DNA of 64,000 bases from Chloracidobacterium thermophilum B (GCF_000226295.1 NC_016025.1:310001-374000), one strand, 5' to 3'; counted from the first letter of the stretch, positions 34,837 through 43,478 are shown. Numbers and translations are program-made. Notes: generated by a model from the letters alone, not told the origin.

Positions 34837-35743
34837 CGCGCAAGGGAACTGGTCACGGACGGCCACGGCCGTTGCGGCTGTGACAGCCGTCGTGTGGCTG
34901 GGCACTGCCTGCCAGTCCTTTCGTGCGCCGGCCGACAACCACCGGCCGGCTGCACACACAACCGCGCCCAAGCCACAACGCATCGCCTCACTTTCGGTTG
35001 GTACGGATGAAATCCTCTGCGCGCTCGTGCCGCCGGAACGGATCGTCGCGCTGTCAAAGTACGCTGCCGACCCCGAAGTGAGTTACGTGGCTGATACGGC
35101 CCGCCGGATTGGTGTCTTTGTCGAACGGGAGCCGGAGCGGATTCTTTCGCTGCGGGCCGATCTGGTGCTGCTGGCGCGCTACACCAAAGCGGAACTGCGG
35201 CAGGCCGTCGAGCAGACCGGAACGCCAACCGTGGTCGTCGAGGATTTCCGGTCACTGGCTGACATTGAAAACAACCTGCGCCGGATCGGGCAGACGGTGG
35301 GCGAACCGGAGCGCGCCGAGGCCGTGATTGCCGACATGCGGACAAAACTGGCTGAGGCGCGGGCCGGGCTGCGTCCCGACCGGGCCGGGTGGCGGGCGCT
35401 GTACCTGATGCCACCGCTGATGGTGGCCGGGCGCGATACCATGGCGGATGTGAAACTGACCGCAGCGGGCCTGCGCAATGCCGCTGCGGACCTGACCGGC
35501 CACGTGGCGCTTTCGGCCGAGGCCTTGCTGGCGCGTGACCCGGATGTCATCTTTGTGGCGACGGGACTGGCGGCCGACCGTGGCTTCCGGGAACAATTGC
35601 TGGCCGACAAGCGGTTGGCCAGCCTGAGTGCCATTCGGAAACGGCGCGTCGTGGCGCTGCCGTCACGGTCGCTGCGGACGGTATCGCACCACATTGCCGA
35701 CGCCGTAGGTGATATTGTTCGTGCCGTCAATGCCTTGCCGTAG
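34820..35743 (+). CDS. btuF: BtuF-like corrinoid ABC-transporter substrate-binding lipoprotein
   Basis: The 307-residue protein has an export signal with a lipobox (VVWLGTACQ), so it is probably a lipoprotein facing the periplasm. The mature part has the helical-backbone class III binding-protein pattern: PQRIASLSVGTDEILCAL, VALSKYAADPEV, ERILSLRADLVLLARY, LARDPDVIFVA and a C-terminal DAVGDIVRAVN. It would capture cobalamin or related corrinoids for import; iron-siderophore or haem binding is the alternative. The GTG at 34820 has GGAGG upstream and overlaps the cobN stop by 17 bp. The permease and ATPase are not in this window. Confidence 0.78.
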   Translation: MTGRHNAQGNWSRTATAVAAVTAVVWLGTACQSFRAPADNHRPAAHTTAPKPQRIASLSVGTDEILCALVPPERIVALSKYAADPEVSYVADTARRIGVFVEREPERILSLRADLVLLARYTKAELRQAVEQTGTPTVVVEDFRSLADIENNLRRIGQTVGEPERAEAVIADMRTKLAEARAGLRPDRAGWRALYLMPPLMVAGRDTMADVKLTAAGLRNAAADLTGHVALSAEALLARDPDVIFVATGLAADRGFREQLLADKRLASLSAIRKRRVVALPSRSLRTVSHHIADAVGDIVRAVNALP

Positions 35744-35781
35744 CCGGTGTGCTTGGCAGGGCCAAAGGGAAGGGGGCTGTC

Positions 35782-36381
35782 ATGACAGACGAGGCACAGC
35801 ACCGGGCGCAGATGGCGCGCAAAAAGGCCCTCCAGGACGCGCGCATCGCGCAGGCTACCCAGGAAAAAGGGCTGATCATCGTCCACACGGGCCCCGGAAA
35901 GGGAAAAACCACGGCGGCGTTGGGGATGGTGTTTCGGGCACTGGGGCACGGGATGCGGATTGGCATCGTCCAGTTTACGAAGGGGGCGCGGGAGAGCGGG
36001 GAAGCTGCCTTTGCCCGGGAACTCGCCGGCCGGGTGGATTTCTTTGCACTGGGCGAAGGTTTCACCTGGGAAACCCAGGATCGGGAACGCGACCGCGCCG
36101 CGGCTGAACGTGCCTGGGCCAAAGCCTGCGCCCTGATGGAAGACCCGCACTACGATCTGGTGGTGCTCGATGAACTCAACATTGTCCTGCGCGATGACAC
36201 GCTGCCTCTGGAACCGGTCATGGAAAAGCTGCGGCAGAAACGTCCGGCGCTCCACGTCGTCATCACCGGGCGCAGCGCCCGCCCGGAGCTGGTCGAGCTG
36301 GCCGATCTCGTCACCGAAATGAAGCTTGTCAAACATCCGTTCCGCAGCGGCATCAAGGCGCAGCGGGGCATTGAATTCTAG
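35782..36381 (+). CDS. cobO: Cob(I)yrinic acid a,c-diamide adenosyltransferase (CobO/BtuR type)
   Basis: The 199-residue enzyme transfers the 5'-deoxyadenosyl group from ATP to Co(I) corrinoids. The modified P-loop HTGPGKGKTTAALG (residues 35-48) is diagnostic, and VVLDELNIVLRDDTL, VITGRSARPELVELADLVTE and a C-terminal KHPFRSGIKAQRGIEF follow the family. I take the ATG at 35782 (MTDEAQHRA), with an AAGGGAAGGGGG tract upstream, as the start; an ATG at 35749 is less likely. It is co-directional with the btuF-like gene (38 bp gap). Confidence 0.92.
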   Translation: MTDEAQHRAQMARKKALQDARIAQATQEKGLIIVHTGPGKGKTTAALGMVFRALGHGMRIGIVQFTKGARESGEAAFARELAGRVDFFALGEGFTWETQDRERDRAAAERAWAKACALMEDPHYDLVVLDELNIVLRDDTLPLEPVMEKLRQKRPALHVVITGRSARPELVELADLVTEMKLVKHPFRSGIKAQRGIEF

Positions 36382-36397
36382 CCGGTAGGCTTCGCTG

Positions 36398-37522
36398 ATG
36401 ATTTCTCTGGAAAGCCCATCTGCAACCCTCTCCACTCTGGCTCCGCGTGCCGTGGGCGCATCGCCATGCCAACTGTGCGGCAACCCTGAAAGCGTTGTCC
36501 TGGCTAACCGCGGCCGCCATGGGAAACCTCTCCGAACGGTGATCTGCCTTCAGTGCGGGCTGGTCTGGTCAGACCCGCTTCCCCATAACCCCCGTGAGTT
36601 CTACACACAACACTACCGCCTCCACTACAAAGGCACGTACACGCCCAAACCAAAGCATATTCTGCGCGCCGGCAGGTTGGCACTGGCACGCTGTCAGACC
36701 ATCCGGCATCTGCTGCCGACCCCACAGACGATCCTGGATGTGGGTTCCGGGGGAGGGGAGTTCATCTATCTGCTTCACAAACTGGGTCACACCGTGCAGG
36801 GCATTGAGCCAAACCGGGGTTATGCGGAATATGCCGAAAGTGAGTATGGGCTTCAGGTCCATATCGGCTTTGCTCAGGATGTGGCCTTGCCGGAAGAACA
36901 CTTTGACCTGATCACGATGTGGCACGTCCTGGAGCATACCGAACGACCGGCCGAAGTCCTGTTGAAACTGCACCGGCTGCTGAAGCCCAGCGGGATACTG
37001 GTTATCGAAGTGCCGAATGTTGAGGCGACCTGCCAGGCGCCCCAAAACACCTTTCACGAAGCCCACATCTTCAACTTCAACCTCTCAACGCTGCAAAAGC
37101 TTGCTGAAAAAACAGGCTTCACCGGGATTGGTCAACTGACCTCCGACGATGGCGGGAACATCACCCTTTTTGCCCGGAAAAACGCAGAAAAAAACGGCGC
37201 TCCGGCGGCGCTTGCGATTCCGGGAAATGCGGAAAGCATCATCCGCATTGTCCGGGGACACACGCCGTTGAAGCATTACACAACCGCACATCCCTATCGC
37301 CGGTTGTGGCATCGCCTCCGGCAGTATTTTGCCGAGCAGTACGGGACACGCGATTTCACCAGCGGCAAGGCCCTGCTTGACCAGCTTTATGCGCCCACCA
37401 TCCGCCGGCACGTACACCACGGCACACCGCATCAGGAACCAGCATGTCAAACCCCGCCGATGACCCGGTTCAGGAACCAGGTCACAGCCTACATGAGACA
37501 CCACATCAGCCGGCAGGTCTGA
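36398..37522 (+). CDS. Class I SAM-dependent methyltransferase with N-terminal zinc-binding motif
   Basis: The 374-residue protein has a four-Cys element near the N-terminus (CQLCGN, then CLQCGLVW), which probably binds zinc. A Rossmann methyltransferase domain follows with motif I ILDVGSGGGEFIYLL, acidic motif II GIEPNRGYAEYA, and FDLITMWHVLEHTERPAEVL plus GILVIEVPN. This layout matches the zinc-ribbon/methyltransferase-12 proteins often found in polysaccharide or lipid clusters. Its C-terminal 100 residues are unassigned. It sits between cobO and the DUF1874 gene and overlaps the latter by 79 bp; a role in cobalamin synthesis is not evident. Confidence 0.75.
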   Translation: MISLESPSATLSTLAPRAVGASPCQLCGNPESVVLANRGRHGKPLRTVICLQCGLVWSDPLPHNPREFYTQHYRLHYKGTYTPKPKHILRAGRLALARCQTIRHLLPTPQTILDVGSGGGEFIYLLHKLGHTVQGIEPNRGYAEYAESEYGLQVHIGFAQDVALPEEHFDLITMWHVLEHTERPAEVLLKLHRLLKPSGILVIEVPNVEATCQAPQNTFHEAHIFNFNLSTLQKLAEKTGFTGIGQLTSDDGGNITLFARKNAEKNGAPAALAIPGNAESIIRIVRGHTPLKHYTTAHPYRRLWHRLRQYFAEQYGTRDFTSGKALLDQLYAPTIRRHVHHGTPHQEPACQTPPMTRFRNQVTAYMRHHISRQV

Positions 37523-37881
37523 CAACTCCGTCGAACCGGCCGTCGGGGCGTCTCCTGTTTCTCAACGCCAGCATTCTCACCGCCTATGGTGTTTATCGCT
37601 ACGAGCCGGTGACACCGGAAGCGGCACGGCAGCTCATTGCCCGGTTTCGCCAGGCGGGACGGACGCTCTACTCGGCCGTCGGGCATCGCGCCACAGCAGC
37701 CTTGATGACCCGGCTGCTGGGCATTGACGTGCCGTTCAACCGGGTCACGGTTGAGCATCTGGCAGGCGAGTCGGCGATTGTGCTACGCCTCAATCAGCGT
37801 CCACCGGAAGGAGTGGTGCTTTCCATCGCCGACATCGAAGCCATCGGCTATGAACTCGGTCTGGTGACCCGTCTTGAATAA
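37444..37881 (+). CDS. DUF1874 protein, homologue of AcrIII-1/Crn2 ring nucleases
   Basis: After a 36-residue extension the protein reads RLLFLNASILTAYGVYRYEP, SAVGHRATAALMTRLLG, VPFNRVTVEH and RPPEGVVLSIADIEAIGYEL, the DUF1874 (STIV B116-like) pattern. Viral AcrIII-1 members degrade cyclic tetra-adenylate, the second messenger of type III CRISPR, using a His and a Glu. From memory of the SIRV1 gp29 sequence, His81, Arg100, Arg119 and Glu122 here align with H47, R66, R85 and E88. No CRISPR array or cas gene is in the window. The gene overlaps the methyltransferase by 79 bp and lies 6 bp before cobB. Activity is inference. Confidence 0.8.
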   Translation: MSNPADDPVQEPGHSLHETPHQPAGLTTPSNRPSGRLLFLNASILTAYGVYRYEPVTPEAARQLIARFRQAGRTLYSAVGHRATAALMTRLLGIDVPFNRVTVEHLAGESAIVLRLNQRPPEGVVLSIADIEAIGYELGLVTRLE

Positions 37882-37887
37882 CGTGCC

Positions 37888-39300
37888 GTGAACCCTCCCA
37901 GAATCATCATTGCCGCGCCGGCCAGCGGTCACGGCAAAAGCACTGTCGCCACGGGACTTATGGCCGCGCTGGCAGCAGACCGGCGCGTACAGGGGTTCAA
38001 AGTCGGCCCCGACTATATTGACCCGATGTACCACACGGCGGCCACGGGGCGGCCCTCACGCAACCTCGACGCCTGGATGCTGCCGCCGGCTGCGGTGCAA
38101 CTGGTGTTTGCGCGGGCGGCCGCTACGGCCGACGTGAGCATCATCGAGGGCGTCATGGGCTTTTTTGACGGCGCCGGCAGCGATCCGCTCGCTGGCAGTA
38201 CAGCGCAGATGGCGCTGTTGCTGGCGGCTCCGGTCATTCTGGTCGTGGATTGCAGCCACATGTCGGTCAGTGCGGCGGCGGTTGTCCACGGCTTTCACAC
38301 GTTTATGCCAAAGGTCAATATCGCTGGCGTCATCTGCAACCGGGTTGGCGGGGAGCGCCATGCCGCATGGCTGCGGGAGGCCATCACGCAGTACGGCGTT
38401 CCAGTACTTGGCTGTCTTCCGTACCTGCCCGACCTTGCCATACCGGAGCGGCACCTTGGGCTGTTGACCGTCGAGGAACGGCCGCATGCGGTACAGACCT
38501 TCCTGGCCGGGGCGCGGGAAGCCATGGCGCGTTATGTTGACCTGGAAGCGGTCGTAGGCCTGGCTGAAGCCGCGCTGCCGCTACCGCTGCCGGACAGCGC
38601 CGGCCCACTGGCTGCGGCCCTGGCCGCGGCTTCGGATGGCGTGGTTCGGATAGGTGTCGCCCGTGACGAGGCGTTTTGTTTCTACTATGCGGACAATCTG
38701 GACGCGCTGCGGGCCGCGGGTGCGGAGGTCGTGTGGTTCAGTCCGTTGCGCGATGCCGTTCTGCCGCCCGGTATCAGCGGGCTGTATTTCGGCGGTGGCT
38801 ATCCTGAAATTTATGCCGCCGCCCTCAGTGCCAACCGTCCGTTGCTGGCGGCCGTTCGGGAAGCCCACGCCCAGGAGATGCCGATCTACGCCGAGTGTGG
38901 CGGGTTGATGTATCTGACCGAGGCGTTGGAAGATGCCGAAGGGCAGCGCCATCCGATGGTTGGCCTTGTTCCCGGTGCCTGCCGGATGGAGCGCCGGCTG
39001 GTCATGGGCTACCGGGAAGTCAGGCTGGCTGCCGACGGACTTCTGGGCGCGGCCGGACAACGGCTGCGGGGGCACGAGTTTCACTACTCGACGTGGCAGC
39101 GCCCGGAAGGAGCGCCGCCGGCCTACGTCATTGAGCCGCGTCATCCGGCAGAACAACCACGCGCCGAAGGGTTTGCCAGCGGCTACCTGCATGCCAGCTA
39201 CATTCACCTGCATTTCGGGCAGGATGCGCGGCTGGCCGCACAGATGGTGGCCCGTTGCCGCCTGTGGCAGGAAAGCCGGGGGCGGGCGCAGCGTTCATGA
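37888..39300 (+). CDS. cobB: Cobyrinate a,c-diamide synthase (CobB/CbiA)
   Basis: The 470-residue enzyme amidates the a and c carboxylates of (hydrogenobyrinate) corrin intermediates with glutamine and ATP. The N-terminal ATPase domain has IIIAAPASGHGKSTVATGL (P-loop near residues 9-19), FKVGPDYIDPMYH and IIEGVMGFFDG. The C-terminal class I glutaminase-like domain has ISGLYFGGGYPEIYA and catalytic Cys337 in IYAECGGLMYL, then RGHEFHYS. The start is GTG at 37888, 6 bp after the DUF1874 stop, so translation is probably coupled. It completes the cobN-btuF-cobO-cobB block. Confidence 0.92.
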   Translation: MNPPRIIIAAPASGHGKSTVATGLMAALAADRRVQGFKVGPDYIDPMYHTAATGRPSRNLDAWMLPPAAVQLVFARAAATADVSIIEGVMGFFDGAGSDPLAGSTAQMALLLAAPVILVVDCSHMSVSAAAVVHGFHTFMPKVNIAGVICNRVGGERHAAWLREAITQYGVPVLGCLPYLPDLAIPERHLGLLTVEERPHAVQTFLAGAREAMARYVDLEAVVGLAEAALPLPLPDSAGPLAAALAAASDGVVRIGVARDEAFCFYYADNLDALRAAGAEVVWFSPLRDAVLPPGISGLYFGGGYPEIYAAALSANRPLLAAVREAHAQEMPIYAECGGLMYLTEALEDAEGQRHPMVGLVPGACRMERRLVMGYREVRLAADGLLGAAGQRLRGHEFHYSTWQRPEGAPPAYVIEPRHPAEQPRAEGFASGYLHASYIHLHFGQDARLAAQMVARCRLWQESRGRAQRS

Positions 39301-39325
39301 GAGCCGGGAACCGGGGCGCAGGCAG

Positions 39326-39748
39326 TCACTCGCCGATGACCTTGACGAGCACCCGCTTGGGCCGGTAGCCGTCAAACTCACCGTAAAAAATCTGCTCCCA
39401 CGGGCCGAAATCCAGTCGTCCGTTGGTGATGGCGACGACAACCTCCCGTCCCATGATCTGGCGCTTGAGATGGGCATCGGCATTGTCTTCGCCGGTGCGG
39501 TTGTGGTGGTAGTGGTTCGGGTCCGGGTTGAAAGGCGCGAGCTGTTCCAGCCACACGCCGAAGTCGTGGTGCAGGCCGGCTTCGTCGTCGTTGATGAAGA
39601 CGCTGGAGGTGATGTGCATGCTGTTGCACAGCACCAGCCCTTCCTTGACGCCGCTGCGCCGCACAATTGCCTCAACCTGGGGTGTGATGTTGACGAAGGC
39701 CATTTTGGAGGGAAGGTTGAAGGTCAGGTATTCCGTCAGGGATTTCAT
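39326..39748 (-). CDS. yjbQ: YjbQ family protein (UPF0047)
   Basis: The 140-residue protein has the complete YjbQ signature: [65 protein letters not shown] and [13 protein letters not shown]. Conserved His, Asp and Glu residues form the metal site. Family members show weak thiamin-phosphate synthase activity, and their physiological role is unclear. The gene is convergent with cobB (25 bp between stops). The ATG at 39748 fits the family start and has AAGGGTG upstream; an ATG at 39760 is the alternative. Confidence 0.85.
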   Translation of the reverse strand: MKSLTEYLTFNLPSKMAFVNITPQVEAIVRRSGVKEGLVLCNSMHITSSVFINDDEAGLHHDFGVWLEQLAPFNPDPNHYHHNRTGEDNADAHLKRQIMGREVVVAITNGRLDFGPWEQIFYGEFDGYRPKRVLVKVIGE

Positions 39749-39997
39749 ACGCAGTCGCACCCTTGTGTGAGTTTGTCCGGCATGATTGCTGATGTGCTGC
39801 CGGTGGCCATGATCCTGGGCCGTGTGACAGAAGCAAGGGACGGCGCGCCGTACAAAAATCTGAAAGTACGCGAAATTTTCTCAAAATCCCCGGCGCTGTA
39901 TTGCGTTGACACAGTGAAGCACGTATCCTTGTGCCACACGACATTTTGTACCGGCCCCTTCCGATGCGTGCCGGTTGTGAAAGGAGTTGCGCAAGCG

Positions 39998-40762
39998 ATG
40001 TTGAAGTGCAGGGCGCTGCGCCGGAGTTTTGTTTTTTTCTTCCTGTTTGCGTCGTGGCTTGCGGCTGCCTCTGGTGAGGCGCGCGCCCAGTTTACCGATC
40101 CGCTGAGCGGGATGCAGTTTGAGACCATGGCCATGGCGAACCTGAGTCTCATGCTGTCGTTGTCCCAGCGCAGTGTGTTTTACCAGTCGGTGCCGCTGCG
40201 CCTTTCCGGCGACCGGGGCCGGGCCGGCAGCAATGCCCAACGGCGTACGCCGGCGGCCGCACCGGAAAGCCGTCCGGTACAGGCACCGCGCCAGTATGCC
40301 GTGACGGATTTTCGTCCGCGCCGGCGGCAGTCCATTGCCGAGCAGTTTGCGTCGTTGTCCAACGACCCGCAGCAGCGGGCGACGCTGCTTTCGCTGGGCG
40401 ACGCCATTTTCAAGGAAATTGAACGCAGCCCGGACTTCCGCAGAAACAATCTGACGTATGCTGTGGCTTTGGCGGTTGGCGTTGCCGTCGGGATTGAGCG
40501 TGGACGGGACCTGACCGATGAGGAGTCGGAGTTTCTTCTGGGTGCGGTTCACGAACTGTTGACCTCTGACCCGAAGCTGATGCAGCAACCAGCGGCGGAA
40601 CTGACGGCTTTGTATGACACCTGCCTGTTGTTTGGCGGGCTGATGACGACGTTTCACCTTGACGCGCAGCAGAACGGAAACCGGGAGTCCGAACTGGCGG
40701 CAAAGCGGCTGGCCAAGGTCACGCTTCAGGCGCTGGGCTGGCCGACGGATTCAAAAAATTGA
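39998..40762 (+). CDS. Secreted helical protein (possibly DUF6683-like), paralogue of 28764-29660
   Basis: The 254-residue protein starts MLKCRALRRSFVFFFLFASW with a signal peptide ending near SGEARAQF and GGAG upstream. A Pro/Arg/Ala-rich segment precedes the conserved domain: YAVTDFRPRRRQSIAEQFAS, FRRNNLTYAVALAVGVAVGI, LTDEESEFLLGAVHELLTSD and LTALYDTCLLFGGLMTTF. Order and spacing parallel the IS-truncated protein at 28764-29660, and here the C-terminus is intact. I suspect DUF6683 but cannot confirm it. Function is unknown; it is probably periplasmic. Confidence 0.7.
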   Translation: MLKCRALRRSFVFFFLFASWLAAASGEARAQFTDPLSGMQFETMAMANLSLMLSLSQRSVFYQSVPLRLSGDRGRAGSNAQRRTPAAAPESRPVQAPRQYAVTDFRPRRRQSIAEQFASLSNDPQQRATLLSLGDAIFKEIERSPDFRRNNLTYAVALAVGVAVGIERGRDLTDEESEFLLGAVHELLTSDPKLMQQPAAELTALYDTCLLFGGLMTTFHLDAQQNGNRESELAAKRLAKVTLQALGWPTDSKN

Positions 40763-40786
40763 CGGGAAGCCGTGTAGAGCTTATTT

Positions 40787-40935
40787 GCGGACCGGAAGCC
40801 CGCAGAGAACTGTTGGAAAGCCCGCAATGGCAACGTCTGCCTCGGATATTCCGGCTTGGAAGTGCCCACAAAGCGCTCGGCGTCCGGTAAATGCGTCCGG
40901 GACGTGCGGACTTGTCTGCGGGCTGGAAGCCCGCG
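40787..40935. repeat. REP-type palindromic repeat cluster
   Basis: At 40918-40934 GCGGGCT-GGA-AGCCCGC forms a 7-bp stem. Degenerate copies lie at 40787-40803 (GCGGACCGGAAGCCCGC) and near 40813-40825 (TTGGAAAGCCCGC). The same hairpin recurs at 41815-41831. This is a dispersed extragenic palindrome between the secreted-protein gene and the convergent nucleotidyltransferase. Confidence 0.7.
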
Positions 40936-40948
40936 CCCCCAAATATTT

Positions 40949-41269
40949 TTACTTTCCACCCTGGACCACAACTTTCTCCTGCTCGATGATTTCCCGGAAG
41001 GCCTGGCTGGTGGTGGCCCAGTCCACCACATCCACCTTCCATGGCAGGTCAGATTCCGAAAAGTCATCCCGCAAAGCAGCCCTGACATCCAGCGGTAATC
41101 CCCGGTCACTGATGATCACCAGATCGAGATCGGAGTACGGTTTGGCCGTCCACTTCGCACGGGAGCCAAAAGCCCATACTTCACACCCGGGCACGTGCTT
41201 CTGCAGGATACGTCGTACAATGGCCCATTGCCTTGGGTGAATGTCTATCGGGGGACAAGCCGTACTCAT
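40949..41269 (-). CDS. MNT-type nucleotidyltransferase (antitoxin-like)
   Basis: The 106-residue protein has the minimal nucleotidyltransferase core GSRAKWTAKPYSDLD, fitting GSx10DxD, followed by a third acidic strand (KVDVVDW). Such proteins pair with HEPN or substrate-binding helical partners and often act as antitoxins that AMPylate the partner. The start overlaps the stop of the upstream HEPN-like gene as ATGA, the classic two-gene arrangement. It differs clearly from the mntA-type gene at 54714. Confidence 0.85.
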   Translation of the reverse strand: MSTACPPIDIHPRQWAIVRRILQKHVPGCEVWAFGSRAKWTAKPYSDLDLVIISDRGLPLDVRAALRDDFSESDLPWKVDVVDWATTSQAFREIIEQEKVVVQGGK

Positions 41270-41679
41270 GTGAGCCTTGCCTTCAGTGCGTCGCGCAGAT
41301 GGCGGGCTTCTTCCAGAAAGGCGGGAATCCCGGCCACGACTTCGAGCGCAACGCCCTCGTCATAGGTATGACTGGTTTTGCTGCGCATTTCACGGTAACG
41401 CCGCCAAGTCGGCCAATCACTGAGCAGAAGCCCCAGCTCATTACCGGAACGAATCAGGTCCTGAAAGGACATCTGGTCGTATTGGGCTGGATTTGGGGAA
41501 ACGAACTCAAGAAAACGCTTCAGGGTCTTGTGGGCAAGCTCGTAGGTGAATTCAAAGCGTTGGATCACACCATCACGCAACAGCGTCCGTGTTGGGTCAG
41601 CCTGATATTCTGAAATGCCCTCTTCAAGACGGGCAACTGCATTCTCAAAGGGACGAATGTCCAACCGGTCTGTGGTCAT
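41266..41679 (-). CDS. HI0074-type nucleotidyltransferase partner (HEPN-like helical protein)
   Basis: The 137-residue all-helical protein matches the nucleotidyltransferase substrate-binding family: LLRDGVIQRFEFTYELAHKT, SFQDLIRSGNELGLL and YREMRSKTSHTYDE. RSKTSH fits the R-x4-H HEPN motif of putative RNases. It heads the two-gene operon, and its stop overlaps the nucleotidyltransferase start as ATGA. The role is toxin or substrate-binding subunit of a TA-like module. Confidence 0.83.
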   Translation of the reverse strand: MTTDRLDIRPFENAVARLEEGISEYQADPTRTLLRDGVIQRFEFTYELAHKTLKRFLEFVSPNPAQYDQMSFQDLIRSGNELGLLLSDWPTWRRYREMRSKTSHTYDEGVALEVVAGIPAFLEEARHLRDALKARLT

Positions 41680-41771
41680 GGATGCACCTCAGAATCCAGG
41701 GTATTTCCGAAGGCCGTTGGCAGGGAAATACACCACTGTTCGCCTGAGTATCCATTTTTGCCCCGGCGCTT

Positions 41772-42938
41772 TCAAAACCCAAGTAGCTTTGGATTGTCCT
41801 CAGTCTTCTGATCTGCGGGCTGGAAGCCCGCGCTCCCATGTACCCCAGCCGGCCCTGCCTCACGCGCCCGGGAGGCCGCCAGGACCGTCGTCCGCAGCGT
41901 CGTCAGCCCGCCCTTGAGTGTACTCAGCAGCTTTGACTGGGCAAACTTCTTCTTCAAAAACCCAAGCTGCCCACCCAGAAGATCGGTCTGAACACCAACG
42001 CTGTACACCACGATGGTTTGTGTCCGGCCGGCAGGATCAGTCACGGGAATGAGTTCAGCCAGAACAAAAGCCGCTTCCGTGTAGTGATTGGCGTAGATGA
42101 GCGTTGAGGCAACATAGTCACGCCCCGCTTCCTGCCCGATAAGCACATGAACAAGTGTGGTGACGGGTTTGAGATCGCCGTACTTCTGAACAGCCCAGTA
42201 GAGAAAAGACTCGCTTCGGGTGGTATCCAGGTGGGGGAAACGTTCGAGCGCCGCGTGTATTTGGGATGCCGGGTGGGTGGGACGAAAACACTCGGCCCAC
42301 AGGGACGCCAGGGCCGCCTGCACATCGGTTGGCACCTTCTTGTCCGCGTAGGCCGGAAGCCCCCGTTGCCCGTGGGTTGCGTACGCCAGCGTGCGTTTCC
42401 AGAGCATCTGACGGTAGGCATCCGCCAGCGACGGGCGGAGCTGTGCCGCCGGGCAGGTCTGCCGGAGTTGCGTCAGGGTTTCAATTTCTGCCGCAGAAAG
42501 CTTGATTTTTGAGTCTCCCACGTGCGCCGTGGAAAGCTCCGTAAGGGTGTCAGGACTCACAGGAAGGTGCGCCACGTCTGCAAGCGTCGGGACGGGGCTG
42601 AATCGCCCACAGGTGGTGACGCTTCCGCCATGCCGGATGGCTTTCAGGGAGCGGCAGGCGTCCAGAAACGTTTCCGGCGGGCTTTTCACTATGGCCAGTC
42701 CCTGAGCGGCGATGGTTTTGGCGTGGCCGGCCGGGAGCGGACGGACGACAATGCCGCCGGTGTCGAGAAGCCGTTGTTCTTCCGGTCTCAGATTCAGCCC
42801 GGCCACGGAAACGGCTTCGTGGTTGGTTGGCGGGGGATGTCTGCCGGCAGTGACGTTGGCCTGACTGAGTGTGACAAGTCCTGCCAGCAGACTGACGAAC
42901 CAGCTTTGGCGTCCTGTCCGTAGACGTTTTGTGGGCAT
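41772..42938 (-). CDS. Exported hypothetical protein with repeat-derived C-terminus
   Basis: The 388-residue protein begins MPTKRLRTGRQSWFVSLLAG with a signal peptide. I do not recognise the rest. It includes LRPEEQRLLDTGGIVVRPLP, a helical stretch (YRQMLWKRTLAYATHGQRG), YWAVQKYGDLKPVTTLVHVL and QTIVVYSVGVQTDLLGG. The last 25 residues or so (GSAGFQPADQKTEDNPKLLG) come from a REP hairpin at 41815-41831 read as protein, so the original stop has been lost. The ATG at 42938 places the signal peptide correctly. Confidence 0.65.
   Translation of the reverse strand: MPTKRLRTGRQSWFVSLLAGLVTLSQANVTAGRHPPPTNHEAVSVAGLNLRPEEQRLLDTGGIVVRPLPAGHAKTIAAQGLAIVKSPPETFLDACRSLKAIRHGGSVTTCGRFSPVPTLADVAHLPVSPDTLTELSTAHVGDSKIKLSAAEIETLTQLRQTCPAAQLRPSLADAYRQMLWKRTLAYATHGQRGLPAYADKKVPTDVQAALASLWAECFRPTHPASQIHAALERFPHLDTTRSESFLYWAVQKYGDLKPVTTLVHVLIGQEAGRDYVASTLIYANHYTEAAFVLAELIPVTDPAGRTQTIVVYSVGVQTDLLGGQLGFLKKKFAQSKLLSTLKGGLTTLRTTVLAASRAREAGPAGVHGSAGFQPADQKTEDNPKLLGF
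41815..41831. repeat. REP hairpin inside the 3' end of a gene
   Basis: GCGGGCT-GGA-AGCCCGC is identical to the hairpin at 40918-40934. It encodes part of the C-terminal tail of the exported protein at 41772-42938. Confidence 0.7.
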
Positions 42939-43478
42939 GGCTCGATACCTTTCCAGTCGGGGTGAACCAGACAAAACCCGGCATTGAACTTTTGTTGTTT
43001 GTGGTTAGGCTTTTGGTGCTACGTCTGTTGAACATTCCGGCAACATTTCTGCATCCTTGCGGACGAACATGAAAACATAATCTGTATTATCAGACTCAAA
43101 ATTCCTGCGACCAGCCCAAAGCTGAAAAAACTCCGTGCCCCGCCCCGGAAACAAGCAATGCGCCTGAGACCTGGAGGCACACACCACAGTGCGCCAGACC
43201 AATGCGCCACATGAAGCTGCGAAAAAAACTCAAGATGCTGGTGACGTCCTCTCCTGAGCCTACCGGCCGCACCAGGTGAGCAACACCGAAGTGTCCTCTC
43301 TCTAACGCCTGTGCCACAGCCAGATTAAGCAATGACCATTCTGTGCAGCCCAATGAAAAATGGGCGGTAGTTTGCCCTTAAAGCAAAGCGTCAAAGGCAA
43401 AACGATTCCGCCCATCAAACCTCTCAGCTTCTGGCCCCTGGTTCTACACAAAGAAATGTCAGAGGTTGAGAGCCGAAA
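42939..43478. other. Intergenic region with no recognised gene
   Basis: Short minus-strand frames occur between 43000 and 43353 but none is protein-like or conserved to my eye. The right border is the end of the second IS605-type element. Its flanking bases (read on the minus strand, starting TTTCGGCTCTCAACCTCT) would be the guide segment of that element's RNA if it is still transcribed. Confidence 0.4.
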
